In this document: piece after piece, positions 42,194-52,112 of the stretch
Layout of the letters: each line of letters starts with the position of its first letter
Position numbering within the stretch: the stretch's first letter is position 1
From: UBA8752 sp002336475
GTDB lineage: Bacteria > Bacteroidota > Bacteroidia > Flavobacteriales_D > Sanyastnellaceae
Assembly (NCBI GenBank): GCA_943846755.1
Contig: OX044365.1
Span: 1 to 64,000 of the forward strand
Reading direction: 5' to 3'
DNA length: 64,000 bases
Position numbers and translations under genes: made by a program
The notes under the pieces: generated by a model
Seen by the model: only the letters and a program-made list of their open reading frames with translations
Databases searched by the model: none
What the model was told of the DNA's origin: nothing

Positions 42194-43437
42194 CTTCCTG
42201 ACTGTTCGGAAGGGGCAGTGCGCTGCAACAATTGATTTTGCACCTCATTGGCGAGGTCTGACGCGACAGCTTCCTTGGTCTTCAATTCAAAACTATCAAT
42301 CCTATCTGGACCATGAACGAAGTCTACACGGTTTGTCGTGTGTTCGAAGCCTGCTCCTTTGTCTGTGATGGAATTCAGCACAATCATGTCGCAGTTTTTG
42401 GACTTCAACTTGCGCAATGCTGCGTCGTGGCCATTTCCGTGAGCCAGTGCAAATCCCACTTTGAAACAAGCGGAAGAGGCCAAGGCGTTGATTCCCGCTA
42501 AAATATCGGGGTTGGGAACCATGGATATGGCTTCGGGGAGGTCCTCTTTGCTCACCTTTCCAGTAATGGGGGAAGCTGGCCGGACGTCGGCCACCGCGGC
42601 TGCACCAATGATAACGTCAGGCATGGCGTTGTTCAATGCGGCTTCAGCGGCCGCTTTCATCTCCAATGCTGTTTCCACGTCTACCCTTTGGATGCCAGGA
42701 TGGTCTGTTGGAATGTGAGATGGGCCGCTGATGAAGTCGACCATCATTCCCCGTCGGGCCAATTCCAATGCTATGGCTGCACCTTGACGTCCTGATGAGC
42801 GGTTGCCGATAAACCTGACTGCATCTATGGGCTCACGGGTTGGGCCTGAAGTGATCAATGCCCGGAAACCCAACAAAGGGGCTTGTTTTTTGAACCATGC
42901 CGACAATTCTTGACGGATCCTTTCGGGTTCTGCCATGCGTCCTTTGCCGGTGAGTCCGCTTGCAAGTTCGCCGGTACCAGGCTCTATGATGTGGACGCCC
43001 CTCTGGGTCAGTGTGGCGAGGTTCTCTGTGGTCGCAGGATGGGTAAACATGTCCCGGTCCATGGCGGGGGCAATGACCACCGGACACTTGGCACTGAGCA
43101 GCACAGTGAGCAACAAGCTGTCACCCCGGCCTTCCACCATTCCTGAAATCGTGTGGGCTGTTGCTGGCGCTACCAAAACAACGTCGCCCCACAGGCCGAG
43201 TTCCACATGGTCTGTCCATGTTCCGGCATTGCGGTCATCCGTCAGTTCGCTGTGCACAGCATGTCCGCTGAGCGTGCCAAGGGTGAGTGGGGCGATGAAT
43301 TCTTTGGCACCGGGGGTCATCACCACGCGCACTTGAGCGCCGGCTTTTACCAGTTCACGAACGACAAACGCGGATTTGTATGCGGCGATGCTCCCGGTGA
43401 CGCCCAGGACAATGCGGCGGCCCGAAAGGGAAGCCAT
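42190..43437 (-). CDS. coaBC: Phosphopantothenoylcysteine decarboxylase / synthetase
   Basis: 415 residues, bifunctional, catalysing two steps of coenzyme A synthesis. N-terminal flavin-binding CoaC half (RRIVLGVTGSIAAYKSAFVVREL, APAMDRDMFTHPAT). C-terminal CoaB half starts near residue 195 with LITSGPTREPIDAVRFIGNRSSGRQGAAIA and has the KVGFALAHG region. The start codon is 8 bases after the rpoZ stop. It overlaps porD by 4 bases. Confidence 0.95.
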   Translation of the reverse strand: MASLSGRRIVLGVTGSIAAYKSAFVVRELVKAGAQVRVVMTPGAKEFIAPLTLGTLSGHAVHSELTDDRNAGTWTDHVELGLWGDVVLVAPATAHTISGMVEGRGDSLLLTVLLSAKCPVVIAPAMDRDMFTHPATTENLATLTQRGVHIIEPGTGELASGLTGKGRMAEPERIRQELSAWFKKQAPLLGFRALITSGPTREPIDAVRFIGNRSSGRQGAAIALELARRGMMVDFISGPSHIPTDHPGIQRVDVETALEMKAAAEAALNNAMPDVIIGAAAVADVRPASPITGKVSKEDLPEAISMVPNPDILAGINALASSACFKVGFALAHGNGHDAALRKLKSKNCDMIVLNSITDKGAGFEHTTNRVDFVHGPDRIDSFELKTKEAVASDLANEVQNQLLQRTAPSEQSGR

Positions 43438-43445
43438 GTGCGGGA

Positions 43446-43859
43446 TCAGTTGTCCCTTTGCTCGAAGCGGCGGTTGCGGCGCTCCTCGCGCTCGCGGCGA
43501 ATCTCCTCTTGCTTGGCAGCTTCTGCCGCCAATTCTTCTTCGGTGGGCATGCGGAAGTACACCTTGCCTTCCTCGAGCTCTTTGATGGCTACGCTGTGCG
43601 CCTTTGGCTGACGCTCATAGTGCTTGGAGATCTCGATTTGCTCACGGTTTTCGAACACCTCTTCAAGGCTGTCTGATACCGTGATGAACTCTTCCAACTT
43701 GGAATTGAGCTCCTCCTTGATTTCCTGACCAAGCTGCGTACTGCGCTTGGAAAGGACCACAATGGCTTCGAACAGGTTGCCGTTGACTTGCTGGTCGATG
43801 GAGTGGGTGTCCCGTGTAATGGTGTTCCGGGAAGCCTGTTGGGTCTTGTTGGCGCTCAT
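43446..43859 (-). CDS. rpoZ: RNA polymerase omega-like subunit (Bacteroidota type)
   Basis: 137 residues. The core is NLFEAIVVLSKRSTQLGQEIKEELNSKLEEF, the pattern of the Bacteroidota omega (RpoZ/Rpb6-like) family, which is longer than proteobacterial omega. The C-terminal ~40 residues are highly charged (EEELAAEAAKQEEIRR...). Position between bamD and coaBC is the usual one. Family membership is likely; it is sometimes annotated only as a DUF or RNA polymerase Rpb6 family protein. Confidence 0.85.
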   Translation of the reverse strand: MSANKTQQASRNTITRDTHSIDQQVNGNLFEAIVVLSKRSTQLGQEIKEELNSKLEEFITVSDSLEEVFENREQIEISKHYERQPKAHSVAIKELEEGKVYFRMPTEEELAAEAAKQEEIRREREERRNRRFEQRDN

Positions 43860-43872
43860 TGATGCTTGTCGA

Positions 43873-44691
43873 CTATCGTTGTTCCGTAGATGCCTTTTCC
43901 AGTCCTGTGCGGCTTTTGCGGTGAAACTGTTCAGCTTCGTTTAAGCGCGCACTCTCAGGAAAGCGGGCCGCAAAGGTAAAGTAGGATTCAATGGCATCCG
44001 CATATCGTTCTTCCTGCCTTCTAGAGGTACTCTGCTCGGCGTAAAGGAATTGGCTTTTTAAGACCAAGAACTGTGCTTCCTCTGCATATCGGCTCGTGGG
44101 CCAATCGTTCATGAATTGCTGCAACGCTTTGGATGCGCTTTGGTATTTGCTTGTGGTGAAATAGAGCTCTGCGCCTTTCCAGGCTTTGGTTTCCAGCTTG
44201 CCACGCAGTTGGAAGATCATGCTGTTGCAGCTGTCTTTGAGTATTGTACTGGGATAGCGGTCTAGAAACAATTGCAGCTCATCCATGGCCACCTGTGTTT
44301 CACTTTGGTCGAGTTCCGGGCCAGGGGAAAGCCTGTAGCTGCACAATGCGGCTCGGAATTCTGCCTCTTCCGAACGATTAGAATTGGGAAAAGTCTTGGC
44401 AAAATTCCGCATGGAGTAGCGTCCCATGAACCAATCCTGAGCGCACAAATGCGCTTCTGCATACATGAAGTACACATCTTCCATGCGCTCTGTACCCCTA
44501 AACAGGCCAATCAGTTCTTGCAGCAGGGGCAGACTTTGGAGGCAACGGTCGTCGGCGAAATATTCTTGGGCCTTCTCCCACTTGAATTCAGGATCTGTGC
44601 TCTTGAGCACTTTTTGGTAGTCACCACAGCCTTGAACCCCTATGAACAGGAGAGTCAGGGGCAGTATGAGCAAAAGTGCAGGTCCGCGCAT
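43873..44691 (-). CDS. bamD: Outer-membrane assembly lipoprotein BamD
   Basis: 272 residues from the ATG at 44689-44691 (the frame opens 12 codons earlier). MRGPALLLILPLTLLFIGVQGC is a lipoprotein signal with Cys22. Helical TPR pairs follow (KWEKAQEYFADDRCLQSLPLL, EAEFRAALCSYRLS, MDELQLFLDRYPST, SKALQQFMNDWPTSRYAEEA). BamD helps fold beta-barrels with BamA and is essential in most Gram-negatives. It is first in the recN block. Confidence 0.93.
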   Translation of the reverse strand: MRGPALLLILPLTLLFIGVQGCGDYQKVLKSTDPEFKWEKAQEYFADDRCLQSLPLLQELIGLFRGTERMEDVYFMYAEAHLCAQDWFMGRYSMRNFAKTFPNSNRSEEAEFRAALCSYRLSPGPELDQSETQVAMDELQLFLDRYPSTILKDSCNSMIFQLRGKLETKAWKGAELYFTTSKYQSASKALQQFMNDWPTSRYAEEAQFLVLKSQFLYAEQSTSRRQEERYADAIESYFTFAARFPESARLNEAEQFHRKSRTGLEKASTEQR

Positions 44692-44831
44692 GGCGGCGAA
44701 AATAGCCGGAACGGTATGGTTCTGCACCCTTTTTCAACTGAGGATATGCCAACACTTGTTGCACAATCGATAGGGTTACCATTTAGGTTCAGTAACTTTG
44801 TGCCTTCGATTTATCAGCAGAACAAGACGTT

Positions 44832-46076
44832 TTGGACATTTTCGACCGCATCCGCGATGACCGCGGACCACTTGGCCAGCATGCCAAGAACACCCACGGG
44901 TACTTCACCTTTCCCAAGCTTGAGGGGGACATCTCCAATCGGATGATGTTTAGAGGTAAAGAAGTGCTGGTTTGGAGCATCAACAACTACCTCGGCTTGG
45001 CCAACCATCCGGACGTGCGCAAAGCGGACGCCGATGCGGCTAAAGAATGGGGGATGGGCTACCCCATGGGGGCGCGCATGATGAGTGGGCAAACCAAGTT
45101 CCATGAGGAGCTTGAAGAGAACCTTGCCGAATTCATGCAAAAGGAGGATGCTTTCCTTTTGAACTTCGGATACCAAGGATGCCAAAGCGCCATTGAAGCG
45201 CTGGTAAGCCGTCACGATGTGATCGTGTACGACAGCGAGAGTCACGCCTGTATGGTGGATGGAGTAAGACTTCACCAGGGGAAGCGCTTTGTGTTCCAGC
45301 ACAATGACATGGAGAGCTTTGTGAAGCAGCTCGACCGCGCTAAAAATATCACCGAACAAACCGGTGGAGGCATCCTCGTTGTGACCGAAGGCGTCTTTGG
45401 AATGGCGGGCGACCAAGGCAAGCTCAAAGAGATTGCCGAGTACAAAGAGCAATATGGATTCCGCTTGTTTGTGGACGATGCCCACGGCTTTGGTACGGTA
45501 GGAGAAAACGGCAGAGGAGCGGGAGACGAGCAAGGATGTCACGAAGCCATCGATGTCTATTTCGGCACGTTCGCAAAAGCCATGGCGACCATCGGTGCAT
45601 TCGTGGCGGGGCCCAAGGATGTGGTAGACTTCCTGCGCTACAACATGCGTTCCCAGACTTTTGCGAAGTCACTGCCCATGCCCATTGTGATTGGAGCGTT
45701 GAAGCGACTCGAGATGATGGCCACACAGCCTGAGCACAAAGAGCGCCTCTGGACGGTGGCTTCTGCATTGCAGTCCGGCCTACGAGAGGCTGGGTTTAAC
45801 ATTGGAGATACGAACAGCTGTGTCACCCCTGTCTTCCTGCAAGGGGGGTTGGGAGAGGCCACCAATTTGACCTTGGATCTCCGCGAGAACCACGGAATCT
45901 TCTGTTCCATCGTGGTGTACCCTGTGGTGCCTAAAGACGTGATTATGCTGCGTTTGATTCCAACAGCGGTGCACACATTGGATGATGTCGAATACACCAT
46001 TGACACCTTCAAAAAGGTCAAGGACCGCCTTGCCGCTGGTGAATACCAGCACGAGGGCATTGTGGACTGGGCTTGA
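44832..46076 (+). CDS. PLP-dependent alpha-oxoamine synthase, serine palmitoyltransferase-type
   Basis: 414 residues from a TTG start (the exact start is uncertain because no ATG fits). Motifs of the class II aminotransferase/alpha-oxoamine synthase family: VWSINNYLGLANHP (47-60), MMSGQTKFHEELE, DDAHGFG (215-221) with the cofactor-binding Asp/His, and FGTFAKA with the PLP Lys249. Bacteroidota of this group use such enzymes to condense an acyl-CoA with serine for sphingolipids or with cysteate for capnine sulfonolipids, so the lipid made here is uncertain. It opens a + strand set with truA and an ABC exporter. Confidence 0.88.
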   Translation: MDIFDRIRDDRGPLGQHAKNTHGYFTFPKLEGDISNRMMFRGKEVLVWSINNYLGLANHPDVRKADADAAKEWGMGYPMGARMMSGQTKFHEELEENLAEFMQKEDAFLLNFGYQGCQSAIEALVSRHDVIVYDSESHACMVDGVRLHQGKRFVFQHNDMESFVKQLDRAKNITEQTGGGILVVTEGVFGMAGDQGKLKEIAEYKEQYGFRLFVDDAHGFGTVGENGRGAGDEQGCHEAIDVYFGTFAKAMATIGAFVAGPKDVVDFLRYNMRSQTFAKSLPMPIVIGALKRLEMMATQPEHKERLWTVASALQSGLREAGFNIGDTNSCVTPVFLQGGLGEATNLTLDLRENHGIFCSIVVYPVVPKDVIMLRLIPTAVHTLDDVEYTIDTFKKVKDRLAAGEYQHEGIVDWA

Positions 46077-46096
46077 GGCCCTGACGAACGCAGCTG

Positions 46097-46855
46097 GTGC
46101 GGTGTTTCATTGACCTGTCCTATGTAGGGACCGAATACCATGGCTGGCAGCGCCAGCCAGAGTCGATTTCGGTTCAGGAGGTGATGGAGGCCACGCTTTC
46201 TGAATTGCTGGGTGCTCCTACCATTGTGGTCGGCTGTGGCCGGACCGATACAGGTGTTCATGCCTCTTCATTTTACGCCCATTTTGAATGGGAAGGTCCT
46301 TTTGGAACACGGTTCAAAGATTGGGACCAAGCTGCTTGGAAATTGAACGGCATGCTGCCCGCAGATATAGGGGTGCGGCGGATTTTTGAGGTCGGTCCAC
46401 GCGATCATGCCCGGTTCGATGCGACCGAACGTGGCTATACCTACCACGTCCACACCCACAAAGACCCATTTCTAGAAGACCGAAGTGCCAGGGTGTACCA
46501 GACTTTGGACCTTGAGGCCATGAATGCCGGGGTACAGCATCTGATTTACAAAGGTGACTTTGCGGCTTTCTGCAAGACGGGAAGTGGTCAGAAGACCACA
46601 ATATGTGACCTGAGGAGTGCCCAATGGACGCAGACAGATCCACACCGGTATCGGTTTGACATCGCGGCTGACCGTTTTCTGCGCAACATGGTTCGCGCCA
46701 TTGTGGGGACCTTGCTGGACGTGGGGCGGGGCAGGTTGGCGCCAGAAGACGTCAAGGGGATCGCGGCCTCCTGTGACCGCTCTAATGCGGGCATGTCGGC
46801 CTCGGCTTGTGGCCTGTACCTTTCTCGCGTGGAGTATCCCTTTCTGAATTCATGA
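46097..46855 (+). CDS. truA: tRNA pseudouridine(38-40) synthase
   Basis: 252 residues from a GTG start 20 bases after the previous stop. RCFIDLSYVGTEYHGWQRQ and GCGRTDTGVHASSFYAHFE (catalytic Asp in RTDTG) are unmistakable TruA motifs, with FLRNMVRAIVGTLLDVGRG later. It modifies the anticodon stem of several tRNAs. Its stop overlaps the ABC exporter start by 4 bases (ATGA), so they are co-translated. Confidence 0.96.
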   Translation: MRCFIDLSYVGTEYHGWQRQPESISVQEVMEATLSELLGAPTIVVGCGRTDTGVHASSFYAHFEWEGPFGTRFKDWDQAAWKLNGMLPADIGVRRIFEVGPRDHARFDATERGYTYHVHTHKDPFLEDRSARVYQTLDLEAMNAGVQHLIYKGDFAAFCKTGSGQKTTICDLRSAQWTQTDPHRYRFDIAADRFLRNMVRAIVGTLLDVGRGRLAPEDVKGIAASCDRSNAGMSASACGLYLSRVEYPFLNS

Positions 46856-48624
46856 GCGCCCCTGAGACCACGGGTAATATTTTCGATGCTCAGGTATTGA
46901 AGCGCATTCTAAGGCGTGTTCAACCCTACCGCCGGAGGTTCATTTTGACGGGCTTCATGGTGGCGCTTTTGGCGGGTATGAGTTGGGTTCGGCCTTACCT
47001 CATTCGGGTGGCCATGGACGAGCACATTGCGGTGGGCGACCGGGAGGGACTGCTCTTCATCTTCTTGGTTGTTGTGGGCTTGATTATGGTCGAGGCCTTA
47101 CTTCAGTTTTGGCAAACCTATTGGGCCAATTGGGTGGCACAGAGTGTGACCTTGGATTTGCGTTCCGAGTTGTACCGTCACGTATTAAAGTTCCGCTTGA
47201 AGTACTTTGACAAAACCCCTGTAGGACAACTTGTTACGAGGCACATTGGTGATGTTGACGGCATCGCAGATGTGTTCTCCAATGGGCTGCTCAATGCGGT
47301 GGGTGACCTCCTCAAATTGGCGGTTGTGATTGCCGCCATGCTGTGGGTAGATGTGCGGCTCACCGTGGTGGTTTTGCTTCCCATTCCAGTGTTGCTTCTG
47401 GCGACCCGGGTGTTCCAAAAAGCGATCAAAAAGGCCTTTGTGAGTGTTCGGAATGAAGTGGCCAAAATCAACGTGTTTGTGCAAGAGCACGTCACGGGGA
47501 TGGGGATCATCCAGGCCTTTGGCAGAGAGGATGCGGAGCGCCAAAAATTTGCGGCGCACAATGCAGCGCACAGGGATGCCAACATCCGCTCTATTTGGGC
47601 TTTCTCGATCTTTTTCCCTGTGGTCGAAATGCTTTCTGCTACAAGTGTTGCTCTACTTCTTTGGTTTGGGGTTGATGGGGTGGCACAAGGAGACTTGACT
47701 TTGGGCTTGGTCTTGCAATTCATCTTGTATGTCTTCATGCTCTACCGGCCCATTCGACAGTTGGCCGATCGGTTCAATGTGCTTCAAATGGGCATCGTCA
47801 ATGCGAGCCGGGTGTTTCACCTTTTGGATATCGATGAGTCTTTACCTGAACTCCCAGAAAATGAACAGGTTGAGGTCACCTCTTTGAAGGGTCACATTGT
47901 CTTTGAGAATGTTTGGTTTGCCTACCAAGATGAGGACTGGGTGCTCAAAGGAGTCAGCTTTGAGGTGCAGGCGGGAGAGCGGGTCGCATTTGTTGGAGCA
48001 ACGGGTGCAGGAAAGTCAAGCATCATCAATTTGCTGTGCCGGTTCTATGAATACCAAAAGGGTTCGATCACGATAGATGGTCACGACTTAAGGACCATCC
48101 CGCTCGATGTTTTGCGTCATTCGGTAGGTGTGGTCCTTCAAGACGTTTTTCTCTTCACGGGTTCGCTCATGGACAACATCACCTTGTTTGATCCTTCTAT
48201 TGATGCGCAAAGTGTCGAAGAGGCTGTGTCCGCTGTGGGGGTGGAGCCGCTGATTGAGCGTTTGCCTGGAGGGCTCGATTATGATGTAAAGGAGAGGGGG
48301 GTGATGCTCTCGACTGGGCAGCGCCAGTTGATCTCTTTTGTTAGAGCCTATGCCCAACAGCCTGGGATTTTGGTGTTGGACGAGGCCACGAGTTCAATTG
48401 ATCCCGAAAGTGAGCAGTTGATTCAAAATGCGACGGAGAGGCTGACAAAGCAACGAACCAGTATTTTGGTTGCGCATAGGTTGTCGACCATACAGGATGC
48501 GGACCGGATCATTGTCATGGATTTGGGGCTCATCGTCGAGTCTGGGCGACATGAGGAGTTGTTATCGCTCAAAGGCAAGTACAGCAGGCTGTTTGAGATG
48601 CAAACCGATATGAACACCCTTTGA
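46852..48624 (+). CDS. ABC exporter (MsbA/MDR-type, fused permease-ATPase)
   Basis: 590 residues from the ATG at 46852. Six transmembrane helices over ~28-310, including the coupling-helix region AFGREDAERQKF, then an ATP-binding domain with Walker A VGATGAGKSS, a Q-loop VVLQDVFLFTGS, the variant signature LSTGQRQ and Walker B ILVLDEATSSID. Half-transporters of this kind export lipids or drugs and work as dimers. Serine-to-threonine change in LSGGQ is common in this subfamily. The location beside the sphingolipid enzyme hints at lipid export, which is inference only. Confidence 0.93.
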   Translation: MSAPETTGNIFDAQVLKRILRRVQPYRRRFILTGFMVALLAGMSWVRPYLIRVAMDEHIAVGDREGLLFIFLVVVGLIMVEALLQFWQTYWANWVAQSVTLDLRSELYRHVLKFRLKYFDKTPVGQLVTRHIGDVDGIADVFSNGLLNAVGDLLKLAVVIAAMLWVDVRLTVVVLLPIPVLLLATRVFQKAIKKAFVSVRNEVAKINVFVQEHVTGMGIIQAFGREDAERQKFAAHNAAHRDANIRSIWAFSIFFPVVEMLSATSVALLLWFGVDGVAQGDLTLGLVLQFILYVFMLYRPIRQLADRFNVLQMGIVNASRVFHLLDIDESLPELPENEQVEVTSLKGHIVFENVWFAYQDEDWVLKGVSFEVQAGERVAFVGATGAGKSSIINLLCRFYEYQKGSITIDGHDLRTIPLDVLRHSVGVVLQDVFLFTGSLMDNITLFDPSIDAQSVEEAVSAVGVEPLIERLPGGLDYDVKERGVMLSTGQRQLISFVRAYAQQPGILVLDEATSSIDPESEQLIQNATERLTKQRTSILVAHRLSTIQDADRIIVMDLGLIVESGRHEELLSLKGKYSRLFEMQTDMNTL

Positions 48625-48776
48625 TGTACAAGTCTGTCGAATTATAGGCGCTGTTTTACAGGTTATACGATTTTGGCGTGTAATCGCCTGTGGAAAGCCC
48701 TTTGCGGCGGTCCAAAACGACCTGATAATGCAGGGTGTGGTTTTAGCTTTGAAGGTTCCCTTATTGCTTGCCCTCC
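48625..48776 (+). other. Intergenic leader before the first giant gene
   Basis: 152 bases with no ORF worth calling. It should hold the promoter of the giant gene. I see no clear Bacteroidota TTTG/TAnnTTTG pair and no terminator hairpin for the ABC gene. Confidence 0.4.
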
Positions 48777-49082
48777 ATGGACCCTCGGAGCCACTTTCTA
48801 AACTCGCTTTTGCGCCTATTTCTGGTGCTATGTGGAGTATGGCTTCTGACCCTTTCTCCTCAGTCACAAACGGTCCTCTACGAAGCCAATTTCGATGCTG
48901 ATGCCGGCTCTTCTGGCACGGCCGGTGCAAGCCCAGACGCATGGACTGCATCTGTCATCCGCTGGCGTGAGCAGTATAGCACAATGGCAAACGAATGGAG
49001 GAGATTCCTATTTCCGACTCGCAGGAGCAGGGGCTTCTTGTGTTTGGGAAAGTTCCGCGATTTCGATTGCAAATGCATCTGA
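48777..49082 (+). pseudogene. Giant secreted Cys-rich protein 1, N-terminal fragment (frameshifted)
   Basis: ATG at 48777. A signal peptide (NSLLRLFLVLCGVWLLTLSPQSQ) leads into TVLYEANFDADAGSSGTAG, the start of a beta-sandwich domain also present at both ends of giant protein 2. The true frame then shifts near 48,955 (into QWQTNGGDSYFRLAG in frame 2), again near 49,118 (EVSWTALISV) and again near 49,145, where it joins the long frame that runs to 52112. Three breaks in 200 bases are too many for ordinary error in an otherwise clean region. Either the gene is decaying or the consensus is poor here. Confidence 0.65.
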
Positions 49083-49145
49083 GCTTCAGCTCGGCGTTTA
49101 TGGTCAGAAATTCGGAGGTAAGCTGGACTGCCTTGATTTCTGTCA

Positions 49146-52112
49146 TTGGATTTGAGCAGTGGTTCGGTGGTCTTGAGTCCACAGGCCATGCCTGCAAACG
49201 GGTCGGTTAGACATTATCAAGTGACAGCAGATGCTGTGTCCTCTGTTGTAATTCGAATTGAATTGACTGGCCCCAGTCAAAACAAGGCCTTTGGTTTTGA
49301 TGATGTGGTGTTGACGGGAATTGTGTCTTGCACAGACTCGGACGGGGATGGTCTGTGTGACGCTGATGACAGCTGTTCTGATTTGACGGCTTGTAATTTC
49401 AGTGAATCGGCCAATGGTCCATGTCAGTTCGAGGATGCATGTGGTGTTTGTGGAGGAAGCGGTACCGATGCAGACAATGATGGAATCTGCGATGACATTG
49501 ACCCTTGCGTTGGAACGGTTGACGCTTGTGGTGTGTGTAATGGTCCTGGGGCCATTTACGACTGCGGTTGTGCTAACATTCCCGAAGGTGACTGCGATTG
49601 TGATGGCAATCAGCTTGATGCCCTCGGAGTTTGTGGGGGTGGGTGTTCGGCAGATTTGAACGGGAACGGCATTTGCGACGATGCAGAATTGTTGGGGTGT
49701 ATGGATTCAACAGCATGCAATTACGATGCTGCTGCAACGGAGGACGACGGTTCCTGCGCGGAGTTCGATGCGTGCGGCGTATGTGGTGGCCCCGGAGAGA
49801 TTTACGAATGCGGTTGTGCTGACATTCCTGACGGTGATTGCGACTGCGATGGAAACCAAAATGATGTGCTCGGCAATTGCGGCGGTGGCTGTATTGCTGA
49901 TGCAGACGACGATGGCATCTGTGATGATATCGACGATTGCGTAGGGGTGGAAGACGCCTGTGGTGTGTGCAATGGCAATGGGCTCTCTTGGGATGTATCC
50001 ACATCTACATTGGGAGGTGGATTCTATCAAGATTTTAGCATTTCTGCAGCTTCACTGAGCTCAGTATCTGCATTGGAAATCTCCCTTTCTGCCCAAGGTG
50101 GAGGGTCATTGAATTGGGCGAGCGATTTGCTGGTGGCGTTGGTAGACCCCAGCGGCAATGGCGTTGAGTGGGGTGGAGACGACGTCACCACATATGGCGC
50201 TGGCTATGCTTCCGACCCGAGCCTGGTGTGGCCTTCCTCTTGGAATGTTGCCGCCAATTCGGCTGGGTCATTTTCTGCCACGCTCGACTTCAGTGCTTTC
50301 GGCCTATCTGGTGAGGGGGAATGGACCCTGTATTTGGCCAATGGATACTCAGGTTCTGGCGAGGTGATGTACTCGGTCAGTATCGGGATTGCCGAGCTCT
50401 GTGAGGATACGCCGGGCTGTACTGATGTGAATGCCTGCAATTACAGTGCAGAAGCGGTGATCAATGACGGGACATGCAGCTATGCGCCCAACGGTGATTG
50501 CAGCTGTGCTTTGAACCTGACCAGCACCGAAACACTGGTGGGTGGTGCATCGGGAAGTACGGTGACCGCCACGGGTACAGGTAGTCTGGGATATGTAGAG
50601 GTCCTGCTCGGCTATGTCGGTGAGGGGGACAGCTGGCCGGCCGATTTGCTGCTTTCTGTGACGTCGCCTTCGGGTGACTGTATCGAATTTGGGGGTTACA
50701 CATCTTCCATCACTGCGGGCTGTGATCCCATACTGGTCAACAACCAGTGGCCGACTTCATGGATCAGCTCCAGCAATGGGTCCTACGTCGCTACGTTGGA
50801 CCTTTCCTCCGTAGGACTCTATGGTTCGGGAGATTGGTCCATTCAACTCATCAATGGCTATGATGCCAGTGCTGCAATTTCCTACGACGCGAGTGTCAAC
50901 TTGCTCGGGATTTGCGCTGGGGGTGAGATTTCGGGCTGTTTGGACGACCAAGCCTGCAACTACAATCCGGACGCTACTCTGGACGATGGGGGGTGTTTGA
51001 CTGCTGACTTGTGTGGTGTTTGTGGAGGTGACAATTCGAGTTGTGGCGATGGCGGATGCACAGACCCTATGGCTTGCAACTACGATGAGACCGCCCTGTT
51101 CGATGACGGTTCATGCGACACTTCCTATGACCCCATTGTAGGCTGTTGTTCCTATACGGTTGGGGAGCCGATAGATTTGGCGGGCAATCAGTCCTATGAG
51201 TGGATTATAACGGCCAGCTCGGTCGACGGATTGGGGCTTTTTGATTTGTCCATGGACTTTTCTCCGACCGGCAGCAACAGGAATTGGGCTTCCGATATCG
51301 TAGTCATTTTCGAGGACCCTGCTGGAAACTGCCTGTGGTTCGGTGGCAATGACTACACAGAACTTCCTTCCAATTGGTTTGGCTGTGAACAGCTGCCAGG
51401 GGTGTGGCCTGAATCGTGGAACACAAATGTGGCGGGTTCATATTCAGCAACGGTTGACTTGTCCAGTTCCACGCTTGCCGGAATTGGGGACTGGACCGTC
51501 ACGATTCAGAACGGTGATTTACAGACTTCTCCTGCCGATTACGAGTTCCTGACTTGGACTGCTCAGGGCTTGTGCTATGTGGATGGGTGCATGACCGAGA
51601 GTGCTTGCAACTTCACACCTTTGGCTACCGAACAAGTGGAGGCAGTGTGTGATTTCGCCACGGGCTGTGAGTCGTGTAACGCCGATGGAACGATTGCCGG
51701 CAACGATGCGGACGGCGATGGCATCTGCGATGCGGACGAAATCGAAGGGTGCACGGACACCTTGGCCTGCAATTTCAGCGCCGCAGTAACGGAAGAAGAT
51801 GGAAGCTGCTACTACTGCGGCTGTGCAGAAGATCACATCACCTCCGACAACCCGCTTTACGGCCTCGAAATCGACACGGTTGCTACCAACATTGGCATCC
51901 TCTCTGATGGCACAGACCTCACAGGCTACTCCACCTACCGCCTCTATGTCACCATGCCCAATCCGGATGACTTCATGAGCGCAGTGAGCGGGGACCTTAC
52001 AAATCCTGCACATTTGAGCACGACGACAGGCTTTTATCACAATGAATTGGGTGCAGCAACACCGAACGGTATCAATCCAACTTTGTATTCCTATCCCGGC
52101 GTTGCCATTTGA
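49146..52112 (+). CDS. Giant secreted Cys-rich protein 1, repeat region A
   Basis: 988-codon open part with no own start; the first codon here is TTG inside the gene. It begins with the end of the beta-sandwich (SSGSVVLSPQAM... GFDDVVLTGIVSC), then TSP3-like calcium motifs (DSDGDGLCDADDSC, DADNDGICDDIDPC), CGVCGG modules and CNYD...DDGSC knots. Three P-domain-like modules of ~130 residues follow (about 49983-50405, 50520-50925 and 51148-51579). It ends at 52112 after YSYPGVAI, where the true frame has shifted: the next frame reads PALPFDSWVTIGLDQ. The product should be secreted. Confidence 0.7.
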   Translation: MDLSSGSVVLSPQAMPANGSVRHYQVTADAVSSVVIRIELTGPSQNKAFGFDDVVLTGIVSCTDSDGDGLCDADDSCSDLTACNFSESANGPCQFEDACGVCGGSGTDADNDGICDDIDPCVGTVDACGVCNGPGAIYDCGCANIPEGDCDCDGNQLDALGVCGGGCSADLNGNGICDDAELLGCMDSTACNYDAAATEDDGSCAEFDACGVCGGPGEIYECGCADIPDGDCDCDGNQNDVLGNCGGGCIADADDDGICDDIDDCVGVEDACGVCNGNGLSWDVSTSTLGGGFYQDFSISAASLSSVSALEISLSAQGGGSLNWASDLLVALVDPSGNGVEWGGDDVTTYGAGYASDPSLVWPSSWNVAANSAGSFSATLDFSAFGLSGEGEWTLYLANGYSGSGEVMYSVSIGIAELCEDTPGCTDVNACNYSAEAVINDGTCSYAPNGDCSCALNLTSTETLVGGASGSTVTATGTGSLGYVEVLLGYVGEGDSWPADLLLSVTSPSGDCIEFGGYTSSITAGCDPILVNNQWPTSWISSSNGSYVATLDLSSVGLYGSGDWSIQLINGYDASAAISYDASVNLLGICAGGEISGCLDDQACNYNPDATLDDGGCLTADLCGVCGGDNSSCGDGGCTDPMACNYDETALFDDGSCDTSYDPIVGCCSYTVGEPIDLAGNQSYEWIITASSVDGLGLFDLSMDFSPTGSNRNWASDIVVIFEDPAGNCLWFGGNDYTELPSNWFGCEQLPGVWPESWNTNVAGSYSATVDLSSSTLAGIGDWTVTIQNGDLQTSPADYEFLTWTAQGLCYVDGCMTESACNFTPLATEQVEAVCDFATGCESCNADGTIAGNDADGDGICDADEIEGCTDTLACNFSAAVTEEDGSCYYCGCAEDHITSDNPLYGLEIDTVATNIGILSDGTDLTGYSTYRLYVTMPNPDDFMSAVSGDLTNPAHLSTTTGFYHNELGAATPNGINPTLYSYPGVAI
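49983..51579 (+). repeat. Three P-domain-like modules in giant protein 1
   Basis: Copies at ~49983-50405, 50520-50925 and 51148-51579. Each has a NWASDLLVALVDPSGN-type strand, a Trp-rich middle and a GxWTLxxxNGY-type end, followed by a CNYD...DDGSC knot. A fourth copy is in giant protein 2 (~58753-59205). The fold resembles the convertase P-domain that follows many secreted proteases. Confidence 0.6.
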
